Assembly: GCA_045586925.1 (NCBI GenBank)
Contig: JAZNBG010000028.1
Span: forward strand, 1-13,436
Length of the DNA: 13,436 nt
Direction of reading: 5' to 3'
From: SIG440 sp045586925
GTDB lineage: Bacteria; Bacillota; Clostridia; Monoglobales; Monoglobaceae
A program made the translations under genes and the position numbers. Under the pieces are notes generated by a model. The model searched no databases. It was not told where the DNA came from and was given only the letters and a program-made list of their open reading frames with translations. This document shows, piece after piece, positions 1 to 7,436 of the stretch; position 1 is the first letter of the stretch, and each line of letters begins with the position of its first letter.

Positions 1-42
1 TCCAAAAGGTATGTTTTTTTACTATAAATTTTTAGTTTTTAC

Positions 43-71
43 TTGAAAAATCTAAGAAAATGGTATATAAT
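43..71 (+). promoter_or_regulatory. sigma-A promoter of the TRAP-TAXI operon
   Basis: TTGAAA at 43-48 and a consensus TATAAT at 66-71 are separated by exactly 17 bases. The expected start of transcription is near 78, giving a leader of about 35 bases with a strong AAAAAGGAGG ribosome binding site at 96-105. Confidence 0.75.
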
Positions 72-113
72 AATTTTGTATATTATTTGCAATTTAAAAA
101 GGAGGATTTTTAA

Positions 114-1070
114 ATGAAAAAGATTATTTCTATCGTACTTACTTTAGCTCTTGTATTTGCTCTTGCGGCATGTGGCGGTGCAGGTACAAAAATGACAATG
201 GGTACAGGTGGTACATCAGGTACATATTACGGTTACGGCGGTATACTTGGTCAGTATATAACAAACAATGCAGGCGTAAACGTTACTGTTGTTTCAACAG
301 ATGGTTCAAAGGCAAACATTCAGGAAATTGATGCCGGCAATTATCAGCTTGGTACTGTTCAGTCTGATGTTATGTCTTATGCTTGGGATGGCTTGCGTTC
401 ATTTGAAGAAGACGGCAAGGTTGATTCTTTCCGAGTTGTAGCAGGTCTTTATGCAGAAGCTGTTCAGCTTGTTACAATGGACCCCTCTATTAAGAGTGTT
501 GCAGACCTTAAGGGTAAGTCAGTTTCAATTGGTGCCCCCGGTTCAGGTGTATTTTTCAATGCTATGGACGTGCTTACAGCGGCAGGTCTTACCGAAAACG
601 ATATCAAGCCTCAATATCAGTCATTTGCTGACAGTGCAGATGCATTAAAGGATGGCAAGATTGATGCTGCATTTATCGTTGCTGGTCCTCCAACACCTGC
701 AATCACAGAGCTTTGCACAACAAATAGTGCATATCTTGTTCCTATTGATGGAGCAATTGCAGAAGCTCTTATGGCGTCATGCCCATTCTATACAACACAC
801 AAGATTCCTGCCGGCACATACGCAGGCCAGACAGAAGATGTTACAACCGTTACAGTAAAGGCAACTTTGATTGTAAGTGCTGATGCATCAGAGGACGATG
901 TATACAAACTTACAGCTGCAATCTTTGATAATATTGATGCAATTACTGCTGAACACGCAAAAGGTTCAGAGCTCAGCATCGAAAACGCAACAAGCGGTAT
1001 GACAGTTCCCTTCCACGCAGGTGCTGCAAAGTATTTTGCAGAAAATGGCGTTGAAGTAGCAGTTCAGTAA
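114..1070 (+). CDS. TAXI-family TRAP transporter solute-binding lipoprotein
   Basis: This is the extracytoplasmic binding subunit of a TRAP transporter, which captures a small organic acid or amino acid at the membrane surface and passes it to the membrane subunit. The 318-residue protein starts with a lipoprotein signal: a KK-positive N-terminus, a hydrophobic stretch and a lipobox LAAC with the lipidated cysteine at residue 20. The mature part has TAXI-family hallmarks: a G/T-rich start (TGGTSGTYYGYGG), a segment like 'DLKGKSVSIGAPGSGVFFNA', and the 'GKIDAAFIVAGPPTPAI' region that closes the binding cleft. The start ATG has an ideal ribosome binding site 8 bases upstream. The gene is the promoter-proximal member of an operon with the fused permease, as is usual for this family. 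The substrate cannot be read from sequence; TAXI proteins are mostly uncharacterised, with glutamate or other carboxylates as known examples. Confidence 0.93.
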   Translation: MKKIISIVLTLALVFALAACGGAGTKMTMGTGGTSGTYYGYGGILGQYITNNAGVNVTVVSTDGSKANIQEIDAGNYQLGTVQSDVMSYAWDGLRSFEEDGKVDSFRVVAGLYAEAVQLVTMDPSIKSVADLKGKSVSIGAPGSGVFFNAMDVLTAAGLTENDIKPQYQSFADSADALKDGKIDAAFIVAGPPTPAITELCTTNSAYLVPIDGAIAEALMASCPFYTTHKIPAGTYAGQTEDVTTVTVKATLIVSADASEDDVYKLTAAIFDNIDAITAEHAKGSELSIENATSGMTVPFHAGAAKYFAENGVEVAVQ

Positions 1071-1090
1071 TTACACAAATGTAGATATTA

Positions 1091-1124
1091 AATGACTGCG
1101 ACGGTTTTTCTCGCCGCAGTCATT
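1091..1124 (+). terminator. intercistronic hairpin between binding protein and permease
   Basis: A 10-bp perfect stem (AATGACTGCG at 1091-1100 with CGCAGTCATT at 1115-1124) extends by three more pairs across one mismatch. Only a short TTTT-TG follows, so it is probably a partial terminator or an mRNA-stabilising hairpin. Such a structure would give more binding protein than permease, a common arrangement in solute-binding-protein operons. Confidence 0.6.
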
Positions 1125-1143
1125 TTGATGCATAGGAGGTATT

Positions 1144-3084
1144 ATGGGATTTTTCAGTAAAAAAAAGGCATCTGACGTTCAGGAAACTATGGATCTGGAA
1201 TCCGTAATGAAAAAATTTGACAGGGAGTCAAATACGCGTTTGTGGGAAGGTATCCCAAAAGTATTTGTAAGTCTGTTTTTGTCGATATTTTCGGTGTTTT
1301 GTATATACGTTACGCTTTTTGCGAGTTGGCTTGAAGAGTTCAGATTAACTACGTTTGTAGCTTTTATTGTATTTCTTGGATATATTGTTTATCCCGCAAA
1401 AAAAGGTAAACAAAAGGTAAATTATATGCCCTGGTATGATGTAATTCTATTGCTTGTGGGTACAGGTGCATTTTTGTATTTTGCATTTAATGCCGAAGCA
1501 ATTGTTGCACAAGGCAGTAAGTTTGAAGCGTATCAGATTATAATAGGTATACTTGGTATAGTTTCACTTCTTGAGGTATGTCGCCGTAGTGTAGGTCTTC
1601 CTATTGTTATAGTTGCTACGGTATTTATTGTATATGCTCTTGTTTGGGGAGCTAGCAATCCCAGTTTTTGGGGCAAGGTGAAATATGTTGTTCCGCGTCT
1701 GTTTTACAGCAAGGAAGGTATACTTTCAACTCCTGTTAATGTATGCTCCAAATTTATAGTTGTGTTTATTATTTTTGGTGCTTTTCTTGAAAGAACAGGA
1801 ATTGCCGATTTCTTTATCAAGATATCAAACGCTGTGGTAGGTCGTTTTTCCGGTGGCCCTGCAAAAGTGGCGGTTGTTGCCAGTGCTCTTGAGGGTATGG
1901 TTTCAGGCTCGTCTGTTGCCAACACGGTTGGTTCGGGTGCGGTTACCATTCCGCTTATGAAGAAGACGGGTTATAAGCCTGAATTTGCGGCTGCAGCCGA
2001 GGCGTCGGCATCTACAGGTGGACAGATAATGCCCCCGATTATGGGTGCGGCAGCATTTCTTATGGCTGAGGCATTGGGTGTTCCGTATAGCAGCATTGTT
2101 GTACGTGCAATATTGCCGGCTATTTTGTATTTTGCAGGTGTGTTTATAACAGTTCATCTTGAAGCAAAGAAAAATGGCTTAAGAGGCTTAAGTAAGGAAG
2201 AACTCCCAAGAGTTTTGCCGCTTTTGAAGCAGCTTTATTTACTTATTCCGCTTATCTTATTGATTTATCTTGTTGGTACAAACAAGCGTTCAATTGCATA
2301 TGCGGCAGCTATTGCAATTGTTGCGGCAATAGTTGTTAGTATGTTCAACAAAGAAAGCCGAATGACACCTAAACGTATATGGGAAGCTCTTGCGGCAGGC
2401 GGTCAGGGAATGATTGCGGTTGCTACAGCTTGTGGTGTTGCGGGAATTATTGCCGGTGTTATCACCTCAACAGGTCTTGCAAATATCTTGCTTAACGGAA
2501 TTGTTTCTCTTGCCGGAGATCAGGTAATAGTTGCGTTGTTCTTTACAATGATTTGTTGTATTGTTCTTGGTATGGGTGTACCTACAACAGCAAACTATTG
2601 TATTATGGCGGCAACCTGTGCGCCAATCTTGACACGTATGGGCGTTCCGGATATTGCGGCACACTTCTTTGTGTTCTATTTCGGTATTGTTGCTGACCTT
2701 ACACCACCGGTTGCTCTGGCGGCATATGCAGGTGCTGCAATTGCTCAGGCAAACCCGATGAAAACAGCAATTACTGCAACAAAGCTGGCTATTGGTGCGT
2801 TTATTGTTCCGTATGTATTTGCACTTAATCCTGCAATGCTGCTTGTTGATACAACGGCTCCAGAGGTTGCCCTTATCTGTATAACATCATTGCTTGGTAT
2901 GTTTGCAGTGGCAGCGTCACTGGAAGGATATTTTATTCACAATATGCCTTGGTATCAGCGTATATTGAGCTTAGCAGGCGGATTGTTGCTTATCTATCCC
3001 GGTATAGTCACAGACAGTATTGGTATTGGTTTGGTTGTTCTTGTGGCAATCATACAGCTTCTTACAAAAAAGAAATATAGTTAA
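1144..3084 (+). CDS. TRAP transporter fused permease subunit (TAXI type, DctQM fusion)
   Basis: This is the membrane component of the TRAP transporter, in the form where the small 4-helix and large 12-helix subunits are one polypeptide; transport is secondary, driven by an ion gradient. The 646-residue protein has a charged cytoplasmic N-terminus of about 35 residues and then many hydrophobic helices. The large-subunit signature is clear: STGGQIMPPIMGAAAFLMAE at about residues 288-308, the GMGVPTTANYCIMA motif at about 476-490, and DLTPPVALAAYAGAAIAQAN at about 516-536. The length fits fused TAXI permeases. The ATG is preceded by AGGAGGT at 1134-1140, a close but workable spacing. It follows the binding-protein gene across a hairpin and precedes the amidohydrolase by 35 bases, so all three are probably on one transcript. 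Confidence 0.93.
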   Translation: MGFFSKKKASDVQETMDLESVMKKFDRESNTRLWEGIPKVFVSLFLSIFSVFCIYVTLFASWLEEFRLTTFVAFIVFLGYIVYPAKKGKQKVNYMPWYDVILLLVGTGAFLYFAFNAEAIVAQGSKFEAYQIIIGILGIVSLLEVCRRSVGLPIVIVATVFIVYALVWGASNPSFWGKVKYVVPRLFYSKEGILSTPVNVCSKFIVVFIIFGAFLERTGIADFFIKISNAVVGRFSGGPAKVAVVASALEGMVSGSSVANTVGSGAVTIPLMKKTGYKPEFAAAAEASASTGGQIMPPIMGAAAFLMAEALGVPYSSIVVRAILPAILYFAGVFITVHLEAKKNGLRGLSKEELPRVLPLLKQLYLLIPLILLIYLVGTNKRSIAYAAAIAIVAAIVVSMFNKESRMTPKRIWEALAAGGQGMIAVATACGVAGIIAGVITSTGLANILLNGIVSLAGDQVIVALFFTMICCIVLGMGVPTTANYCIMAATCAPILTRMGVPDIAAHFFVFYFGIVADLTPPVALAAYAGAAIAQANPMKTAITATKLAIGAFIVPYVFALNPAMLLVDTTAPEVALICITSLLGMFAVAASLEGYFIHNMPWYQRILSLAGGLLLIYPGIVTDSIGIGLVVLVAIIQLLTKKKYS

Positions 3085-3119
3085 TTCATAAATAATAAAC
3101 AAGAAAGGAAAATGTTGAT

Positions 3120-4022
3120 ATGTATATTGATATTCATTCCCACGCATACTGGAAGCCAACTCCGTTTGTAACCAGATTTTTCACTCCCGAAGAACTGATT
3201 GAAGCACAGAACTTAAACGGAATTGAAAAGGGTGTACTGCTGCCGGTTGTAAACTGCGAAATTTATCTTCCTCAGACAAATGAAGATATTCTTGATATGG
3301 CAGAAAAATATCCCGACAGATTTATTCCCTTCTGTAATGTTGATCCACGTGCAATGACAAACTCACCCGATGCACCGCTTGAAAAGATTCTTCTTTATTA
3401 CAAAGAAAGAGGATGTAAGGGTATCGGCGAGGTTATGCCCAATATGGAGGTTATGGATCCCAAGGTTCAGAATCTTATGAGAGCTGCAGAAATTGCAGGC
3501 CTTCCATTTATATACGATGGTTCTGATGTTAAAGACGGCGACTTTGGTCTTTATGATGACCCTGGTCTTCCACAGCTTGAACACTCTCTCCAGAGATTCC
3601 CTAACCTTACTATTCTTGGTCACGGCCCTGTGTTCTGGGCAGAAATTGCAAGACTTGAAACTATCGGCGAAAGAGGCTTTGTCTTCAAATTCAAGGGTGA
3701 AGACCAGGTTGGACAGTATAATTCAGGTCCTATCAAGGAAGAGGGAGTTGTTCCCAAGCTTCTCAGAAAATATCCCAACCTTCATCTTGACTTATCTGAC
3801 GGTACTTGCTATAACGCACTTACCAGAGACGAAGAGTATGGCCCTGCATTCCTTATGGAATTCCAGGACAGAGCATATTTTGGTACAGACTTCTGTAATA
3901 TTAACTTCCCTGTTTGTGCTCTTGCTTCAAAACTTAAGGAATGGAGAGACGAAGGTAGAATTTCAAAAGAAGCATTTGAAAAGATTGAACGTGAGAACGC
4001 AATCAAGCTTCTTGGTTTATAA
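3120..4022 (+). CDS. amidohydrolase-2-family (ACMSD-like) metal-dependent hydrolase
   Basis: This 300-residue cytoplasmic protein belongs to the amidohydrolase-related TIM-barrel family, which includes ACMSD-type decarboxylases and hydrolases. It shows the metal-binding HxH at H6 and H8 (DIHSH), a GxGE segment with E104, a His at strand six (GHGPVFW, H168) and the catalytic/metal Asp in YFGTDF (D257). A segment that often reads 'LPvxxHxG' here reads 'LPFIYDG' (128-134), so a His commonly found there is replaced by Tyr-Asp; this may mean altered metal occupancy or specificity. The ribosome binding site is GAAAGGA, the same type as in the ligase and ACT genes. The last codon is followed at once by a terminator, so it closes the TRAP operon and probably acts on the imported compound. 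The reaction cannot be assigned; hydrolysis, decarboxylation and lactonase activity are all known in this family. Confidence 0.85.
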   Translation: MYIDIHSHAYWKPTPFVTRFFTPEELIEAQNLNGIEKGVLLPVVNCEIYLPQTNEDILDMAEKYPDRFIPFCNVDPRAMTNSPDAPLEKILLYYKERGCKGIGEVMPNMEVMDPKVQNLMRAAEIAGLPFIYDGSDVKDGDFGLYDDPGLPQLEHSLQRFPNLTILGHGPVFWAEIARLETIGERGFVFKFKGEDQVGQYNSGPIKEEGVVPKLLRKYPNLHLDLSDGTCYNALTRDEEYGPAFLMEFQDRAYFGTDFCNINFPVCALASKLKEWRDEGRISKEAFEKIERENAIKLLGL

Positions 4023-4036
4023 TAATTGCAGTGTTA

Positions 4037-4076
4037 ACGACCCTGATCTTATGCAGATTGGGGTCGTGTTTTTTTT
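4037..4076 (+). terminator. intrinsic terminator of the TRAP/amidohydrolase operon
   Basis: A 7-bp stem (ACGACCC at 4037-4043 with GGGTCGT at 4061-4067) continues inward through ATC/GAT pairs. It is followed by an eight-T run at 4069-4076. Confidence 0.85.
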
Positions 4077-4086
4077 GAAATTTCTA

Positions 4087-4115
4087 TTGAATTTAATTAT
4101 ATTTTGTGGTATACT
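4087..4115 (+). promoter_or_regulatory. sigma-A promoter of the MATE exporter gene
   Basis: TTGAAT at 4087-4092, a 17-base spacer and TATACT at 4110-4115 with an extended TGg just before it. It begins only about ten bases after the preceding terminator, so the exporter is transcribed separately. Confidence 0.7.
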
Positions 4116-4151
4116 GCATTTTGTTGAATTTATTGGAATGAGGTAGAAAAT

Positions 4152-5525
4152 GTGTTAAAAGAATTATTTGCGCCCACTGATATGACAGTGGGAACCCCTT
4201 GGAAGAGTATTGTTAAATTTACGCTGCCAATGCTGATAGGCAATATTGCGCAGCAGCTTTACAATACCGTTGACAGTATTGTTGTTGGCAAATACATTGG
4301 TGATAATGCTCTTGCGGCCGTTGGTAGTGCCGGCCCGATACTTAACATGCTGCTTGTTTTGTTTATTGGCATTTCGGCAGGTGCAGGTATTATGGTTTCT
4401 CAGTATTTCGGTGCAAGAAACCGAAAAGGTCTTTCACATACAATTGGCAACAGTATCACAGTAACAGTAATCGCCTGCATATTTCTTATTGTTGTTGCAA
4501 CGCCTTTGATAAGACCGGTTCTTGAAATGCTTAATACACCTGATGCAATTATCGATGGTTGTACAGATTATTTGGTAATTTCTCTGGTTGGCATTGCCGG
4601 TATGGCATTTTATAACATTCTTAGCGGAGTAATCAGAGGTCTGGGAGATTCGGTTTCGCCTCTTTTATACTTGCTTGTGGCAACAGTAATCAACATTGTT
4701 CTTGATGTTTATTTTGTTGCAGCGCTTAAGATGGGGGTAGGAGGTGTTGCACTTGCAACTGTTATAGCTCAGATTATATCTTCTATTTTGTGTTTTATAA
4801 AGCTTGCCAAGATGACAGAATTTTTTGATTTTGGCTGGAAATATCTTAAACCTGTTGGTACATATGTTAAAACGATAATTAAATTGGGCTTACCCTCAGG
4901 ATTAACTCAGGCGATTTTTTCTTCGGCTATGATAATTGTTCAGTCACTTACCAATCAGTTTGGCGAACAGTTTATTGCTGCAAATGTTGTGATAATGCGT
5001 GTTGACGGGTTTGCAATGATGCCAAACTTCTCATTTGGTATGGCAATGACCACTTATGCAGGGCAGAATGTTGGTGCAGGACTTTATGATCGTGTAACTA
5101 AAGGAGCTAAACAAGGCACTTTAATTGCGGTAGGCTGTTCTACTGCCATTACGGGCATAATACTTTTGTTTGGCAAATTGCTGATGGGAATTTTCACAGA
5201 TACACAATCTCTTGTTGATATGAGCTATTATCTTATGAAAATTCTTGCTGCAGGCTATATTGCTGTTGCAGTTACACAGAGTCTTTCGGGAATTATGCGC
5301 GGTGCGGGTGATACAATGACACCAATGTGGATTTCGTTGTTAACCACTGTTTTAATCCGTGTTCCTATTGCCTATGGAATTTCTTATCTTACAAAAACAC
5401 CTGAACTACCGGTTGGGCGCTATGAATGTATACAGATTTCATTGCTTGCATCGTGGGTTATCGGTGCTATATTGACTGCGATTTTTTATCGAGTGGGAAA
5501 GTGGAAGAATAAAGCTATTCAATAA
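4152..5525 (+). CDS. MATE family efflux transporter
   Basis: This inner-membrane secondary exporter is of the multidrug and toxic compound extrusion family (DinF/NorM-like); it couples Na+ or H+ entry to export of cations or metabolites. The 457-residue protein has twelve predicted helices in two related halves. Typical motifs are 'FTLPMLIGNIAQQLYNTVDS' near residues 17-36, 'VGSAGPI' near 57, 'GISAGAGIMVSQYFGARN' near 72-90, and in the second half 'QNVGAGLYDRV' near 308. The start is GTG at 4152: the GAGGT ribosome binding site at 4140-4144 sits 7 bases upstream, while an ATG overlapping it at 4150-4152 is out of frame and stops after two codons. That tiny overlapping start could reduce expression. 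It has its own promoter and terminator. The exported substrate is unknown; placement next to the aryl-acid genes suggests, but does not show, a linked role. Confidence 0.93.
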   Translation: MLKELFAPTDMTVGTPWKSIVKFTLPMLIGNIAQQLYNTVDSIVVGKYIGDNALAAVGSAGPILNMLLVLFIGISAGAGIMVSQYFGARNRKGLSHTIGNSITVTVIACIFLIVVATPLIRPVLEMLNTPDAIIDGCTDYLVISLVGIAGMAFYNILSGVIRGLGDSVSPLLYLLVATVINIVLDVYFVAALKMGVGGVALATVIAQIISSILCFIKLAKMTEFFDFGWKYLKPVGTYVKTIIKLGLPSGLTQAIFSSAMIIVQSLTNQFGEQFIAANVVIMRVDGFAMMPNFSFGMAMTTYAGQNVGAGLYDRVTKGAKQGTLIAVGCSTAITGIILLFGKLLMGIFTDTQSLVDMSYYLMKILAAGYIAVAVTQSLSGIMRGAGDTMTPMWISLLTTVLIRVPIAYGISYLTKTPELPVGRYECIQISLLASWVIGAILTAIFYRVGKWKNKAIQ

Positions 5526-5530
5526 AATTC

Positions 5531-5558
5531 AAAAGTCGCTCAATATAAGCGGTTTTTT
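5531..5558 (+). terminator. intrinsic terminator after the MATE gene
   Basis: The hairpin AAAAGTCGCT / AGCGGTTTTT spans 5531-5557 with a seven-base loop, a G-T wobble and an A-tract/T-tract base. It runs directly into T-rich sequence. The T-tract directly precedes the -35 box of the next unit. Confidence 0.65.
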
Positions 5559-5560
5559 AG

Positions 5561-5591
5561 TTGAATTATATTCAAAAATATGTTAACATAT
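5561..5591 (+). promoter_or_regulatory. sigma-A promoter of the ligase-ACT operon with a 14-bp palindrome over the -10
   Basis: TTGAAT at 5561-5566, a 17-base spacer and TAACAT at 5584-5589 with an extended TGt. The -10 box lies inside the perfect palindrome ATATGTTAACATAT (5578-5591), and the -35 box is one arm of TTGAAT-TAT-ATTCAA (5561-5575). Either dyad could be a repressor site, or AT-rich chance. Confidence 0.6.
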
Positions 5592-5620
5592 AGTTATGAT
5601 TCTTGAAAGGAATGATAAAA

Positions 5621-6925
5621 TTGTCAAATTACTATCAAAAAGAGCTTGAAACAATGCCTCTGGAGCAAATCAAAGAGCTTCAGACTGAGCGACTTGTCAA
5701 GCAGGTCAAAAATGTTTATGAGAATGTTAAGTATTATCGTGAAATGATGGATAAAAAGGGTGTTACCCCTGATGATATAAAGTCGATTGACGATTTACAT
5801 AAGCTTCCTTTTATTACAAAAGCTGATTTAAGAGAAGCCTATCCCTATGGCTTGATGGCAAGACCTCTTTCAGACTGTGTAAGAATTCACTCTACAAGCG
5901 GTACAACAGGCAAACGTGTTGTTGCATTCTATACACAGCACGACGTAGATATTTGGGAGGACTGCTGTGCCAGAGCAATTGTTGCTGTTGGCGGCACTAA
6001 GGAAGATGTTTGTCAGGTTGCATATGGGTATGGTCTTTTTACTGGCGGTGCAGGTTTGCATGGTGGTTCGCACAAGGTTGGCTGCCTGACTTTGCCGATG
6101 TCTTCAGGGAATACCGAAAGACAAATTCAGTTTATGTTGGATTTACAGTCAACAATTATTTGCTGTACACCATCATATGCTGCATATATTGGCGAAACCC
6201 TTAAAGAAATGGGATACACCAAGGATGATATCTCTCTGAAGGCAGGTATTTTTGGTGCAGAAGCCTGGACAGAAGAGATGCGTCGTGATATTGAGAATAC
6301 TCTCGGCATCAAAGCATATGACATTTATGGTCTTACAGAGCTTGCCGGTCCCGGTGTATCATTTGAGTGCGAGGCACAGACGGGTATGCACATCAATGAA
6401 GACCATTACATTGCTGAAATTATTGATCCCGACACCGGAGAAGTTCTTCCCGAGGGCAGCAAGGGCGAGCTTGTTCTCACAAGTATTGATAAAGAGGCGT
6501 TCCCGCTTCTTAGATACAGAACACGTGATATTTGCGTTCTTTCACGTGAAAAATGTTCTTGCGGCAGAACATTTGTTAAAATGAGTAAACCTATGGGCAG
6601 AAGCGATGATATGCTTATAATCCGTGGTGTAAATGTATTCCCATCACAGATTGAAACTGTCCTTCTTGAGCAAGGGTATTCTTCAAATTACCGTATTGAA
6701 ATCGACCGCGAAAACAATAATGATACTTTTGATGTATATGTTGAACTTAATTCCGATAATTTTGCAGATACCGTTAAGGAAATTACAATAAAGGAAAAAC
6801 AGCTTGCAAATGCTATGAAAACAATGCTTGGTATTAATCCCAAGATGCACCTTGTTCCGCCTAAGAGCATTACCAGAAGTGAAGGTAAGGCTGTAAGAGT
6901 GGTCGATAAGAGAAAACTGTATTAA
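5621..6925 (+). CDS. paaK: phenylacetate-CoA ligase family (AMP-forming aryl-CoA ligase)
   Basis: The enzyme activates an aromatic or related carboxylic acid with ATP and CoA to the acyl-CoA through an acyl-AMP intermediate, in the cytoplasm. Numbered from TTG 5621 (434 residues, normal PaaK length), it has the phosphate-binding STSGTTGK at 91-98, YGLTE at 236-240, RYRTRD at 298-303, the hinge-region GRSDDMLIIRGVNVFP at 326-341, and the C-terminal lysine in SEGKAVRV (K423) expected to act in adenylation. A CxCG pair at 312-315 is common in this family. The start is chosen because AAAGGA (5605-5610) lies 10 bases before TTG 5621, and the same leader (GAAAGGAATGxTAAAA) precedes the next gene's ATG; ATG 5612 and TTG 5603 are too close to or upstream of that site. 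The ACT gene follows after 31 bases, a known clostridial and archaeal pairing. No phenylacetate ring-oxidation genes are present, so the acid substrate (aryl acetate, propionate or other) is open. Confidence 0.9.
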   Translation: MSNYYQKELETMPLEQIKELQTERLVKQVKNVYENVKYYREMMDKKGVTPDDIKSIDDLHKLPFITKADLREAYPYGLMARPLSDCVRIHSTSGTTGKRVVAFYTQHDVDIWEDCCARAIVAVGGTKEDVCQVAYGYGLFTGGAGLHGGSHKVGCLTLPMSSGNTERQIQFMLDLQSTIICCTPSYAAYIGETLKEMGYTKDDISLKAGIFGAEAWTEEMRRDIENTLGIKAYDIYGLTELAGPGVSFECEAQTGMHINEDHYIAEIIDPDTGEVLPEGSKGELVLTSIDKEAFPLLRYRTRDICVLSREKCSCGRTFVKMSKPMGRSDDMLIIRGVNVFPSQIETVLLEQGYSSNYRIEIDRENNNDTFDVYVELNSDNFADTVKEITIKEKQLANAMKTMLGINPKMHLVPPKSITRSEGKAVRVVDKRKLY

Positions 6926-6956
6926 TTTTAAGGATAACGAAAGGAATGGTAAAACT

Positions 6957-7388
6957 ATGAGTGTTAAACAGATTTCAGTATTTATAGAAAATAAAAAAGG
7001 CTCACTTGCCGAGGTTACAAAGTTTATTTCTGATAAACACATTAATCTCAGAGCACTTTCGATTGCTGACACTCCGGATTTTGGTATATTAAGAATTATT
7101 ACTGCTGACCCGGATAACGCCCGTGAATTGCTTAAAAATGAGGGTTATACGGTTACTGCGACATCCGTCCTTGCTGTTGCACTTGATGACACGCCGGGCA
7201 GTATGGCGGCAATTTTAGGTGTACTGTCTGATGCGGGTATAAGTGTTGAATATACTTATGCGTTTTTGTCAAACGTTGCAGGACGTGCATATATGATTTT
7301 CCGTGTTGATGACAATGAAAAGGCAACAAAGGTTCTTGTTGATGCAGATATTACTGTTATTAATCAGGATGATATTTTTTCAAAATAA
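6957..7388 (+). CDS. tandem ACT-domain regulatory protein paired with the ligase
   Basis: This 143-residue protein is made of two ACT domains (about residues 2-68 and 70-140), each with the beta-alpha-beta-beta-alpha-beta pattern. The first begins 'VKQISVFIENKKGSLAEVT' and the second 'TSVLAVALDDTPGSMAAIL'; in each a Gly-Ser before the first helix is where ACT domains usually bind an amino-acid effector. There is no catalytic domain. Stand-alone ACT pairs next to phenylacetate-CoA ligase genes are recurrent in Clostridia and archaea, and are inferred to sense an amino acid, probably aromatic or branched-chain, and tune the ligase or its pathway. The ribosome binding site AAAGGA is 11 bases before the ATG with the same leader as the ligase, so the two are probably translated at similar rates. 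A terminator follows directly. Confidence 0.88.
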   Translation: MSVKQISVFIENKKGSLAEVTKFISDKHINLRALSIADTPDFGILRIITADPDNARELLKNEGYTVTATSVLAVALDDTPGSMAAILGVLSDAGISVEYTYAFLSNVAGRAYMIFRVDDNEKATKVLVDADITVINQDDIFSK

Positions 7389-7400
7389 AACTATTTTTAA

Positions 7401-7436
7401 GACCGCTGACTAATGCATTAGTCAGCGGTCAATTTT
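7401..7436. terminator. perfect 30-bp palindrome, convergent terminator
   Basis: Positions 7401-7430 form a perfect palindrome (15+15, centre ATGCAT). On the plus strand AATTTTT follows, ending the ligase-ACT operon. The minus-strand regulator gene's TGA stop (7429-7431) overlaps the palindrome's end, so the same hairpin probably protects or ends both messages; the minus side has a weaker AT-rich tail. Confidence 0.85.

Noticed and set aside
3493..4146. A 217-codon reading frame overlapping the amidohydrolase gene on the same strand
   Set aside because: It is a +1-type shadow of the amidohydrolase, has no ribosome binding site or family pattern, and runs through a strong terminator.
6683..7072. 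A 129-codon minus-strand frame across the ligase/ACT junction
   Set aside because: It covers two well-supported plus-strand genes, and its translation looks like antisense of ordinary coding sequence without motifs.
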